Notes under the pieces: model-generated | The model's database searches: none | Told to the model about the DNA's origin: nothing | What the model saw: only the letters and a program-made list of their open reading frames with translations | DNA from: 13-2-20CM-68-14 sp035640035 | GTDB taxonomy: Bacteria; Actinomycetota; Thermoleophilia; Gaiellales; Gaiellaceae | DNA length: 15,113 nucleotides | Direction: 5' to 3' | Assembly: GCA_035640035.1 (NCBI GenBank) | Contig: DASQWX010000030.1 | Location: 1-15,113, forward strand | Shown: positions 1 through 5,755 of the stretch, piece by piece | Layout of the letters: each line of letters opens with the position of its first letter | Position numbering within the stretch: the first letter of the stretch is position 1 | Made by a program: the position numbers and the translations under genes

Positions 1-464
1 TCGCGCAGCTGATCGAGGATGGTAAGAGGGACCGCGTACCCGCTTCGCGCCTCGAACTCGTAGACGTAGAAGGGCACCGGTTCGCAGGCCTGCGCCGCTG
101 CTGTGAAGTGCTCGAGGAGCGCGCGCCCGTCAAGCGTGTAATACGGCGGGCCGATCACGGCGACGGCGTCCGCGTCGAGATCGGCCGCGTGAGCAGCTAG
201 CTCGACCGTCTCGCGTGTCGTCTGCGCCCCGCAATGGACGGCGATCGCAAAACCCTCCGGCCGCGCGGCGAGGAACAACTCGGCCGCGCGCTTGCGCTCC
301 GCGGCTGTCAGGAGGATCCCCTCGCCCGTCGTTCCGAGCGCGAGCAAACCATCGAGCCCGCCGCTCTCGAGAAAGGCGACGAGTGGGTCGAACGCGTCCT
401 CGTCGAGGACGTCGCCGCCGCCGGCGAGCGGCGTGACCGAGGCCGCGAGGGCGCCTTTCAACAC
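1..464 (-). CDS. DapA/NanA-family aldolase (dihydrodipicolinate synthase-like), 5' part only
   Basis: The first 154 residues of a TIM-barrel class I aldolase of the dihydrodipicolinate synthase/N-acetylneuraminate lyase family run off the left edge. The reading is clear: MLKGALAASVTPLAG at the N-terminus, the family motif GTTGEG near residue 46, an IGPPYYT segment near residue 115 and FYVYEFEAR near residue 139. The Schiff-base lysine lies beyond the edge, so substrate cannot be assigned; lysine biosynthesis (DapA) and sugar-acid or hydroxyproline lyases are all possible. GTG at 464 is chosen because an in-frame stop lies four codons upstream (474-476); TTG at 461 is the only close alternative. 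A TAAATT hexamer ends 6 nt upstream, with no Shine-Dalgarno sequence, so the message may be leaderless. It is divergent from the hydratase gene, with a 254-bp repeat-rich spacer between them. Confidence 0.82.
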   Translation of the reverse strand, partial: MLKGALAASVTPLAGGGDVLDEDAFDPLVAFLESGGLDGLLALGTTGEGILLTAAERKRAAELFLAARPEGFAIAVHCGAQTTRETVELAAHAADLDADAVAVIGPPYYTLDGRALLEHFTAAAQACEPVPFYVYEFEARSGYAVPLTILDQLR

Positions 465-470
465 CGGCCG

Positions 471-476
471 AATTTA
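471..476 (-). promoter_or_regulatory. Putative -10 hexamer (TAAATT), leaderless promoter of the DapA-like gene
   Basis: On the minus strand TAAATT ends 6 nt before the GTG at 464, in otherwise very GC-rich DNA. Initiation about 7 nt downstream would put the 5' end at the start codon itself. No good -35 hexamer is visible. Confidence 0.45.
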
Positions 477-517
477 CGGCATTGCACGTCAGCGCCGTCC
501 GCTCGAGGCCGGTCTAC

Positions 518-700
518 GGGTCTGGCCCCGGGCCACGCCCCGACGGGATAGCAGGCGCCGCGGTCGAGGACCGCCGGCCCGCAGGGCAAACCCACGGACC
601 GTCGGTTTCGGTCCGGTCCCAGGGTCTGGCCCCACGAGCCCCGCCCGCCGGCCCCGGCCCGCCCGAGCGGGCGTGTCCCGGGGCCAGGCACCAGGCCCCA
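518..700. repeat. GC-rich intergenic element with inverted ends and internal hairpins (REP-like)
   Basis: Bases 522-540 are the inverted complement of 669-687 with one mismatch, so the ends match as inverted repeats about 165 bp apart. The word gggtctggcccc occurs at 518-529 and again directly at 622-633. Internal hairpins include gcggtc/gaccgc (560-574), ggaccg/cggtcc (596-614) and ggggcc-8 nt-ggcccc (681-700). There is no transposase and no plausible gene. Open frames crossing this stretch are long only because stop codons are rare at this base composition. The related GTCTGGC/GTGCCAGG words recur after the acyl-CoA dehydrogenase gene. Confidence 0.6.
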
Positions 701-705
701 CGCCG

Positions 706-711
706 TAAGCT
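706..711 (+). promoter_or_regulatory. Putative -10 hexamer (TAAGCT), leaderless promoter of the hydratase gene
   Basis: TAAGCT ends 7 nt before the ATG at 719. There is no Shine-Dalgarno sequence between it and the start, and no convincing -35. Its position suits a transcript beginning at or next to the start codon. Confidence 0.4.
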
Positions 712-718
712 CCGGCGC

Positions 719-1474
719 ATGAGCACGCTCCGAATCGAGCGGGATGGGCCGCTGCTCCGGGTGACGCTCGCGCGGCCGGAGCGGCGGAACGCCTTCGACG
801 CGACACTGATCCGCGAGCTGACGGACGCCTTCTCCGACGTCGGCGACGCGCGCGCCGTCGTGCTCGCCGGCGAGGGCGAGAGTTTCTGCGCAGGCGCCGA
901 CGTCGACTGGCAGCGCTCGGCGATCGACCTCTCGTACGACGACAACGTCGACGATGCGCTGCGCCTGCACCTGATGCTGGCAACGATCGATTCGTGCCCC
1001 GCTCCGGTGGTCGGCCGCATCCAGGGGTATGCGCTCGGGGGCGGCTCGGGGCTCGTCTGCTGCACGGACATTGCGATCGCGGCGCCCGACGCCGTCTTCG
1101 GCTTCTCGGAGGTGAAGCTCGGGATCATCCCGGCCGTCATCTCCCCCTTCGTCTTCGCCCGGATCGGCACCGCCGCCGCCCGGCGTTTCTTCCTCACCGG
1201 CGAGCGATTCGATGCCGAGACCGCTCTGCGTATCGGCCTCGTCCACGAGGTGGTCGAGGACCTCGACGGCGCCGTCGAGCGCGTCGTCGGCGAGCTCCTG
1301 ACCTCCGGACCCGAGGCGACGCGCGCCGCGAAGCGCCTGATCCGCGACCGGCCGAGGGGAGAAGAGCTGGCCCACATCGCGGCAAGGCTGCGGACGAGCC
1401 TCGAGGGCCAAGAAGGCTTGCGCGCGTTTCTCGACAAGCGCTCCGCCGCGTGGAGATCCGCAAGCTCCTCGTAG
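719..1474 (+). CDS. Enoyl-CoA hydratase/isomerase, LiuC-like (probable methylglutaconyl-CoA hydratase)
   Basis: A 251-residue crotonase-superfamily enzyme. The oxyanion-hole segments are SFCAGADVD (residues 55-63) and GYALGGGSGL (103-112). Of the two catalytic glutamates of classical crotonase, the second is present (E131 in FGFSEVKLG) but the first is replaced by Gly111. The block SEVKLGIIPAVISPFVFARIG is typical of LiuC-type methylglutaconyl-CoA hydratases and related branched-chain acyl-CoA hydratases, which share this single-Glu pattern. The likely role is hydration of a branched enoyl-CoA in leucine or isoprenoid catabolism; that is inferred from the motif and from the biotin carboxylase gene, which overlaps by 25 nt and implies translational coupling. 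ATG at 719 gives the normal N-terminus; the in-frame open reading upstream passes through repeat sequence and is not coding. Confidence 0.82.
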   Translation: MSTLRIERDGPLLRVTLARPERRNAFDATLIRELTDAFSDVGDARAVVLAGEGESFCAGADVDWQRSAIDLSYDDNVDDALRLHLMLATIDSCPAPVVGRIQGYALGGGSGLVCCTDIAIAAPDAVFGFSEVKLGIIPAVISPFVFARIGTAAARRFFLTGERFDAETALRIGLVHEVVEDLDGAVERVVGELLTSGPEATRAAKRLIRDRPRGEELAHIAARLRTSLEGQEGLRAFLDKRSAAWRSASSS

Positions 1475-3066
1475 CGAACCGCGGCGAAATCGCCCTTCGC
1501 GTCTTCCGCGCCTGCGCAGCCGAAGGGATCGCAACGGTTGCCGTCGCCGCGCCCGACGACACGGGCTCTCTCCACGTGCGGGAGGCCGACGAGGTCGTCG
1601 AGATCGGGAGCTATCTCCACTCCGAGGAGCACATCCGCGCCGCCAAGCAGACGGACGCGGACGCCATCCATCCCGGCTATGGGTTCCTGGCCGAGAACGG
1701 CGACTTCGCCGAGGCGGTCGAGGCGGCCGCGCTCGTCTTCGTCGGGCCCACTCCGGAAGCGCTGCGTCGCGGCGGCGATAAGCTCGAGGCGAAGCGGGCA
1801 GCCCTCGACGCAGGCGTCCCGGTGGTGCCGACGGGCCAGCCCGACGAGATCGGGTTCCCGCTGATGATCAAGGCGGCGGCGGGAGGAGGCGGGCGCGGCA
1901 TGCGCGTCGTCCGTTCGGCCGCCGAGCTGGAGGATGCCATCGCCGCGGCGCGCCGCGAGGCGAAAGCCGCCTTCGGCGACGACACCGTCTTCTTCGAGCG
2001 TTACCTCGCTCGTCCGCGCCACGTCGAGATCCAGCTGCTCGCGGACGGGCACGGCAACGTCTACTCGCTCGGCGAGCGCGAATGCTCGATCCAGCGCCGC
2101 CATCAAAAGGTGCTCGAGGAGGCACCGTCGCCGGCGCTCGACGATGAGCTGCGAGCACGGATGAGCGAAGCCGCGATCGCTTTCGCGCGGACGATCGGAT
2201 ACCGCAGCCTCGGCACGGTCGAGTTCCTGCTCGACGGCCGAGACTTCTTCTTTCTCGAGCTCAACGGACGGATCCAGGTCGAGCATCCGGTCACCGAGGA
2301 GGCGACGGGTCTCGATCTCGTGGCCCTGCAGCTCGCCGCTGCGCGCGGGGAGAAGCTCGACGATCCGCGCGCGACCCTCCGCCGGCATGCGATCGAGGTG
2401 CGCCTCTACGCCGAGGATCCGGTCACATTCCTCCCCCAGACAGGGACGATCGAGCGGCTGCGGCTGCCGGCCTCGATCCGCGCCGACGCCGGGGTCGCGG
2501 AGGGCGACGAGGTCGGCGTTGCCTACGACCCGATGGTTGCGAAGCTGATCGCTTCGGCGGGAACACGCGCCGAGGCGGTCGACCGGCTCGCGGCGGCGCT
2601 TGCCGAGACGGAGGTCGTGGGCGTGACGACCAACTTGCCGTTTCTCCGCTGGCTCGTCGCGCATCCGGTCGTTCGGGAGGGGCGGACGACGACGGCTTTC
2701 CTCGACGAGTACCCCCCGCTCTCGCCAGCCCCACGGCGGCTTCCGCGCGGGGCATGGGCGACGCCCTGGCGTCTGAATCTCCCGTCGCCGATGCCGACCG
2801 CCGTGGCGGATCCGGATGCCGCCTCGCATGACCACCGGCATACGGGCGAGCAGAGCTCGCTGACGGCGCCGATGCCCGGAACCGTGATCCGCGTCGCAGT
2901 GTCCGAGGGCGACCGTGTCGCGGCCCGCCAGCCTCTCGTCGTGCTCGAGGCGATGAAGATGGAGACCCCCGTCGTCTCGCCGTACGAAGCGGTCGTCCGC
3001 GCGATCCACGTCGCGGAAGGCGACCGCGTCGCCGGTGGAACGGTGCTCGTCGAGCTGGGGGACTGA
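1450..3066 (+). CDS. Acyl-CoA carboxylase alpha subunit (biotin carboxylase + BCCP; methylcrotonyl-CoA carboxylase-like)
   Basis: A 538-residue biotin-dependent carboxylase subunit that carboxylates biotin using ATP and bicarbonate. The N-terminal biotin carboxylase domain starts IRKLLVANRGEIALRV; the ATP-grasp glycine loop is KAAAGGGGRGMRVV (141-154), followed by GERECSIQRRHQKVLEEAPSP (208-228). Metal/catalytic residues E258, E270, N272 and R274 lie in the FLELNGRIQVEHP region; the usual EMNTR is ELNGR here. The BCCP domain (about 471-538) carries VLEAMKMET with biotinyl Lys503. Only about 50 residues separate the two domains, so the BT domain of full-length MccA/PccA is absent. GTG at 1450 is the start that fits the domain N-terminus; upstream in-frame sequence is antiparallel noise within the hydratase gene. 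No carboxyltransferase gene lies in the window, so the acyl-CoA substrate is uncertain. Confidence 0.88.
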   Translation: MEIRKLLVANRGEIALRVFRACAAEGIATVAVAAPDDTGSLHVREADEVVEIGSYLHSEEHIRAAKQTDADAIHPGYGFLAENGDFAEAVEAAALVFVGPTPEALRRGGDKLEAKRAALDAGVPVVPTGQPDEIGFPLMIKAAAGGGGRGMRVVRSAAELEDAIAAARREAKAAFGDDTVFFERYLARPRHVEIQLLADGHGNVYSLGERECSIQRRHQKVLEEAPSPALDDELRARMSEAAIAFARTIGYRSLGTVEFLLDGRDFFFLELNGRIQVEHPVTEEATGLDLVALQLAAARGEKLDDPRATLRRHAIEVRLYAEDPVTFLPQTGTIERLRLPASIRADAGVAEGDEVGVAYDPMVAKLIASAGTRAEAVDRLAAALAETEVVGVTTNLPFLRWLVAHPVVREGRTTTAFLDEYPPLSPAPRRLPRGAWATPWRLNLPSPMPTAVADPDAASHDHRHTGEQSSLTAPMPGTVIRVAVSEGDRVAARQPLVVLEAMKMETPVVSPYEAVVRAIHVAEGDRVAGGTVLVELGD

Positions 3067-3078
3067 GCTGCACGTAAA

Positions 3079-3098
3079 GGCTTCGTTAGAAGCCGTTT
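3079..3098 (+). terminator. Weak stem-loop after the carboxylase gene
   Basis: ggcttc-gtta-gaagcc (3079-3094) is a perfect 6-bp stem with a 4-nt loop, preceded by aaa and followed by gttt. It lies 12 nt after the stop codon. The short stem and T-tract make it a weak intrinsic terminator at best. Its right arm is the start of the 10-bp tandem repeat. Confidence 0.35.
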
Positions 3099-3118
3099 GA
3101 AGCCGTTTGAAGCCGTTT
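3089..3118. repeat. Three perfect tandem 10-bp repeats (gaagccgttt)
   Basis: The unit gaagccgttt occurs three times head to tail with no mismatch (3089-3098, 3099-3108, 3109-3118), in the 114-bp spacer upstream of the secreted-protein gene. The 10-bp period is about one helical turn, so each unit faces the same side of the DNA. It could be a multimeric regulator site or a slippage product. Confidence 0.85.
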
Positions 3119-3170
3119 TCGTGTCCGCCGGGGGGCAATAACGGGTCGTAAACCGATGTAATCGAACCCT

Positions 3171-3176
3171 GGGGGT
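3171..3176 (+). promoter_or_regulatory. Ribosome binding site (GGGGGT) of the secreted Ig-like protein gene
   Basis: GGGGGT ends 4 nt before ATG 3181. It supports that start, which is immediately followed by a clear signal peptide. It contrasts with the SD-less starts elsewhere in the window. Confidence 0.45.
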
Positions 3177-3180
3177 CAAC

Positions 3181-3801
3181 ATGAAACGATTGCTGCTTGT
3201 CGCGAGCGCGGTCGCCGCGCTCGCAGGAACCGCTGCCGCTACAGCCGCCGCGCCGACCGTGACTCTGACTCAGGACCGGCGCACGGTCTTCTTCGGCGGC
3301 ACGATCACGTTGAGCGGAGACATCTCTCCGGCGGCCGCGAACCAAAAAGTGACGATCACACAGGATCCGCAGGACCGGCCTGCACGGACAACCGAGGCCA
3401 TGACGCAGGCCGACGGCTCGTTCTCGCTCGACGTCCAGCCGCGGATCCAGACAACAGCGCAAGCGAAGTTCCAAACGGCCCAGAGCGAGCAACTGATCAT
3501 GTTCGTGCGTCCGCGAGTCGGGCTCCGGAAGTTCGGCGCCCGCCGCTTTGGGGTCACCGTCGTTGCCGGACGCTCGTTCGTCGGTAACTACGTCTGGGTC
3601 AGCCGTTGGGACCGGTCACGCCACCAGTGGCGCAACATCAAGCGCGTCTATCTGACCCGCTACGTCAAGAGCACCGGCGCGAGCACCGCCGCGTTCTCGC
3701 TGCGGGTCAGGCGCTCGACCAAGCTTCGGGCGTTCCTGAGCGCGCCACAGGCGCGGCCCGGCTACCTCAACAGCTACAGCAACTTCATCGTTGCCCGCTA
3801 G
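3181..3801 (+). CDS. Secreted Ig-like beta-sandwich protein, unknown function
   Basis: A 206-residue exported protein. The N-terminus MKRLLLVASAVAALAG followed by Ala-rich sequence is a Sec signal peptide, with cleavage probably near residues 23-25. The mature part begins TVTLTQDRRTVFFGGTITLSG, the pattern of a bacterial Ig-like or carbohydrate-binding beta-sandwich domain, with ISPAAANQKVTI and ADGSFSLDV as further strands (to about residue 100). A second, basic, Tyr/Arg-rich part (110-206) may be another beta domain. There is no lipobox, anchor or catalytic motif. It stands alone: the gene before it ends with a stem-loop and a strong terminator follows. Small secreted proteins of this type are common in Thermoleophilia, but I cannot name a family. 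Confidence 0.8.
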   Translation: MKRLLLVASAVAALAGTAAATAAAPTVTLTQDRRTVFFGGTITLSGDISPAAANQKVTITQDPQDRPARTTEAMTQADGSFSLDVQPRIQTTAQAKFQTAQSEQLIMFVRPRVGLRKFGARRFGVTVVAGRSFVGNYVWVSRWDRSRHQWRNIKRVYLTRYVKSTGASTAAFSLRVRRSTKLRAFLSAPQARPGYLNSYSNFIVAR

Positions 3802-3824
3802 AACGTGAGTTTCGACGATGGAAC

Positions 3825-3856
3825 GGCGGGGGAGCTTCGGCTCCCCCGCCTTCGTT
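3825..3856 (+). terminator. Strong Rho-independent terminator with UUCG loop
   Basis: ggcgggggagc-ttcg-gctcccccgcc (3825-3850) is a perfect 11-bp stem closing a very stable UUCG tetraloop, followed by ttcgtt. It lies 24 nt after the secreted-protein stop and just past the stop of the convergent SCP2 gene at 3857, so it probably serves both strands. The T-tract is on the plus side. Confidence 0.85.
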
Positions 3857-4171
3857 TCAGAACAACTGCTGCAGCTTCATGGCGTTGACCATGTCGCCGC
3901 GAACCTTCAGCTTCCCGAGCATGAACGCGGTCGTCGCGTTCTGCTCGCCGTTGACGATCTTGACGAACGTGTCTTCGGAGGCCGAGATCGTCGTGTCGGC
4001 GTCGTGCTCGCCTTCTTCCACGGTGGGGGTGCCGTCCTCGACGCGGACGGTCCACTTCCCCGCCCCGTCGATGTCGAAGAGGTACGTCGCGTTCAGGCCG
4101 GCCCCCTTCGAGGAATCTCCCCTGCGCGTCTCGAGACTCTCGAAGAACTGGCGCGCGTTCTCGGTCGGCAC
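3857..4171 (-). CDS. SCP2 sterol-binding domain protein
   Basis: A 104-residue single-domain protein of the sterol carrier protein 2 fold, a hydrophobic-tunnel lipid-binding domain. The family pattern is visible: YLFDIDGAGKWTVRVEDG (residues 30-47), then DADTTISASEDTFVKIVNGE (57-76), and the C-terminal FMLGKLKVRGDMVNAMKLQQL, where the KLKVxGD motif is characteristic. There is no signal peptide, so it is cytosolic. GTG at 4171 is the start, with an in-frame TAG five codons upstream. It begins 20 nt after the MFS transporter stop on the same strand and is probably co-transcribed; pairing with a transporter hints at handling of a hydrophobic ligand, which is inference. Confidence 0.85.
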   Translation of the reverse strand: MPTENARQFFESLETRRGDSSKGAGLNATYLFDIDGAGKWTVRVEDGTPTVEEGEHDADTTISASEDTFVKIVNGEQNATTAFMLGKLKVRGDMVNAMKLQQLF

Positions 4172-4191
4172 GGCGGCGGCAGCCTAGCTGC

Positions 4192-5370
4192 TCACGGGGC
4201 CACCGGCTCGACGGTGAGGCGGCGCCGCGCCCGCGACGAGGGCAGCAGCGCCGACAGTAGGAGCGCGGCCACGGCCGCGCCTGCGGCCACGTACATGGCG
4301 ACGCGGAGATCGATCGAGTCGGCGACGGCGCCCAGCACGACCGCGCCCACGCCGCCGAGCCCGATCGAGAGTCCGATCGACAGCCCCGAGGCCATCCCGA
4401 TGTGACGCGGCAGGTACTCCTGGCTCATCACCATCGTCACCCCGAAGGTCCCGATCACCGAGATCCCCACGCCGGCCAGGGCGATCGCTCCGGGGACGCC
4501 GCCGACGGCCACGAAGACGAGGATCAGCGGCCCTGTAGCCGCACTGCTCGCGATCAGCACCGGGCGGCGGCCGAAGCGGTCCGCGAGCGGCCCGGCCGCG
4601 AGCGTGCCGATCCCGCCGGCAAGCAACATCAGCGACAGGAGATGGTTGCCGTGAGCCTTCGAGTGGCCCAGCGAGATCTCCCAGAGCGGGACGAACGTGA
4701 TCAAGCCAAACCACGCGACGCTACGGAAGGCAATCACGCTCAGGAGGAGCATGAGCGCGCCGATTCGGTCCGGCTCGTCTGAGCGCACACGCTGGCCCCG
4801 CTCGGGCGCGAACGAGCCGAGGAACGGGACGAGCGCAAGCAGGACGGCGGCGATGACGAGGCAAGGCACGGCGAGGAGCGTCCCTCCGGCGAGGCCGAAG
4901 ACGAGTACGAGCGGCGTCGCGACGGTCGGGCCGAGCGCGAACCCGAGGTTGCCGCCGATCGAGAAGAGCGACATCGCGCTCGCGCGCCGGCGTCCCCCGG
5001 CGAAGGCGGCGAACTTCGACCCCTCCGGGTGGAACGCCGCCACGCCGAGGCCCGAGACGACGACGCAAAGCAACACCAGCGGGTACGTTGGCGCGACCGA
5101 GGCGAGGGCGATTCCCGAGCCCGCGAGCGCGACTCCGGCAGGAAGCAGCCAGAGCGCCCCGCGGCGATCGGACCAGAGGCCGAAGAGCGGCTGGACGATC
5201 GACGAGGAGACGGCAGAGACGAGCACCGCGGTCGCCGCCAGCGTGTACGAGAGATCGAACTTGTCGACGAAGAACGGCAGCAACGCCGGCAGGGCGCCGT
5301 TCGCAAAGTCGGTCGCGAGGTGGCCGCTCGAGAGCGCCGCCATCGCCCGTTTGTCCAGCTCGCCGCGCAC
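4192..5370 (-). CDS. MFS transporter, fosmidomycin-resistance (Fsr)-like
   Basis: A 392-residue major facilitator with about 12 hydrophobic segments. The N-terminal SSGHLATDFANGALPALLPF (residues 14-33), the loop FGLWSDRRG after helix 2 and the VSGLGVAAFHPEGSKFA stretch match the fosmidomycin-resistance branch, where the FHPE segment is conserved. A second-half loop, GPLADRFGRRPVL, is the equivalent MFS signature. The natural substrate is unknown; family membership does not prove drug efflux. GTG at 5370 is preferred because TAGCCT lies 6 nt upstream (leaderless promoter pattern); ATG at 5343 (MAALSSGHLATD) is a good alternative. A perfect Crp-type palindrome sits just upstream. The SCP2 gene follows after 20 nt, so the two form an operon. 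Confidence 0.85.
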   Translation of the reverse strand: MRGELDKRAMAALSSGHLATDFANGALPALLPFFVDKFDLSYTLAATAVLVSAVSSSIVQPLFGLWSDRRGALWLLPAGVALAGSGIALASVAPTYPLVLLCVVVSGLGVAAFHPEGSKFAAFAGGRRRASAMSLFSIGGNLGFALGPTVATPLVLVFGLAGGTLLAVPCLVIAAVLLALVPFLGSFAPERGQRVRSDEPDRIGALMLLLSVIAFRSVAWFGLITFVPLWEISLGHSKAHGNHLLSLMLLAGGIGTLAAGPLADRFGRRPVLIASSAATGPLILVFVAVGGVPGAIALAGVGISVIGTFGVTMVMSQEYLPRHIGMASGLSIGLSIGLGGVGAVVLGAVADSIDLRVAMYVAAGAAVAALLLSALLPSSRARRRLTVEPVAP

Positions 5371-5376
5371 GCGCGC

Positions 5377-5382
5377 AGGCTA
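5377..5382 (-). promoter_or_regulatory. Putative -10 hexamer (TAGCCT) of the MFS-SCP2 operon
   Basis: On the minus strand TAGCCT ends 6 nt before GTG 5370, the same spacing as in the DapA-like and zinc-ribbon genes. It supports GTG over ATG 5343 as the start. The Crp-like palindrome is centred about 31 bp upstream of the inferred transcript start. Confidence 0.4.
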
Positions 5383-5393
5383 GCGCGGAGGCT

Positions 5394-5409
5394 GGTGATC
5401 TAGATCACG
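5394..5409. promoter_or_regulatory. Crp/GlxR-type operator (GTGATCTAGATCAC palindrome)
   Basis: Bases 5395-5408 are a perfect 14-bp palindrome matching GTGA-NN-TA-NN-TCAC, the core of the actinobacterial Crp/GlxR consensus TGTGANNTANNTCACA. Only the outermost bases differ (G at 5394, G at 5409). It sits in the 49-bp gap between the stop of the small helical-protein gene and the MFS start, centred near -31 of the inferred MFS transcript. That position overlaps the polymerase footprint and suits repression better than activation. Confidence 0.6.
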
Positions 5410-5419
5410 AGCTCGGTAG

Positions 5420-5665
5420 CTAGGCCGCGCTCGCGGTCGCCGCCGGGTGGAGGTAGCGGTCGATCAGCGCGCGCGAGAGCTCCCACTGGCAATTGACGAT
5501 TGCCAGCCGGTTGCGCTCGAGCTCCTCGGCCGGCGCGCCGTTCGAGCGGAGCTGCTGGCGCTCGTTGACGAGCTTCGTATGGAGCTTCTTGAGGGTTTCG
5601 AGGTCGGCTTCGTCGGCCTGACGAGAACGGGAAGAGACCAACCGCCGCAGGGTTGTTGACGCCAT
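5420..5665 (-). CDS. Small helical (coiled-coil-like) protein, unknown
   Basis: An 81-residue charged protein with no signal peptide or membrane segment. The stretch from about residue 16 to 72 (RQADEADLETLKKLHTKLVN, then ERQQLRSNGAPAEELERNRL) is predicted by eye to be two long helices joined at NGAP, like a helical hairpin. It ends with an Ala/Thr tail. ATG at 5665 has AGAAGG 3 nt upstream. The longer in-frame extension to 5944 runs antisense into pepA and is rejected. It is divergent from pepA (90-bp spacer) and precedes the MFS gene on the same strand, but the Crp-like site and -10 between them suggest separate transcription. I do not recognise the family. Confidence 0.65.
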   Translation of the reverse strand: MASTTLRRLVSSRSRQADEADLETLKKLHTKLVNERQQLRSNGAPAEELERNRLAIVNCQWELSRALIDRYLHPAATASAA

Positions 5666-5740
5666 TGCCCTTCTATCGGCGCGACGGCGCCGAAGTTGAG
5701 GCCGGCCCCGCATCCGAGTGAGGCTACGCAGGACGTCGGA

Positions 5741-5746
5741 TAGCAT
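5741..5746 (+). promoter_or_regulatory. Putative -10 hexamer (TAGCAT) of pepA
   Basis: TAGCAT ends 9 nt before ATG 5756. No Shine-Dalgarno sequence lies between them, so the transcript would have a leader of only a few nucleotides or none. No clear -35 is present. Confidence 0.4.
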
Positions 5747-5755
5747 CGCGGCCCG

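Noticed and set aside
518..700. Insertion sequence or MITE with terminal inverted repeats
   Set aside because: The inverted ends are suggestive, but no target-site duplication or transposase is visible; described as REP-like repeat only.
482..718. Upstream in-frame extension of the hydratase gene
   Set aside because: It translates the repeat spacer into Pro/Arg/Gly-rich sequence; the crotonase fold begins at ATG 719.
3089..3118. CRISPR-like array
   Set aside because: The 10-bp units are contiguous with no spacers.
514..3492. Very long minus-strand open frame (992 codons) antisense to the hydratase and carboxylase genes
   Set aside because: It is a mirror frame of high-GC genes with strong family matches on the plus strand; its translation is Arg-rich and low in recognisable motifs, and it crosses several spacers.
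4192..5370. Antibiotic (fosmidomycin) resistance gene
   Set aside because: Only family resemblance to Fsr is visible; substrate and resistance cannot be inferred.
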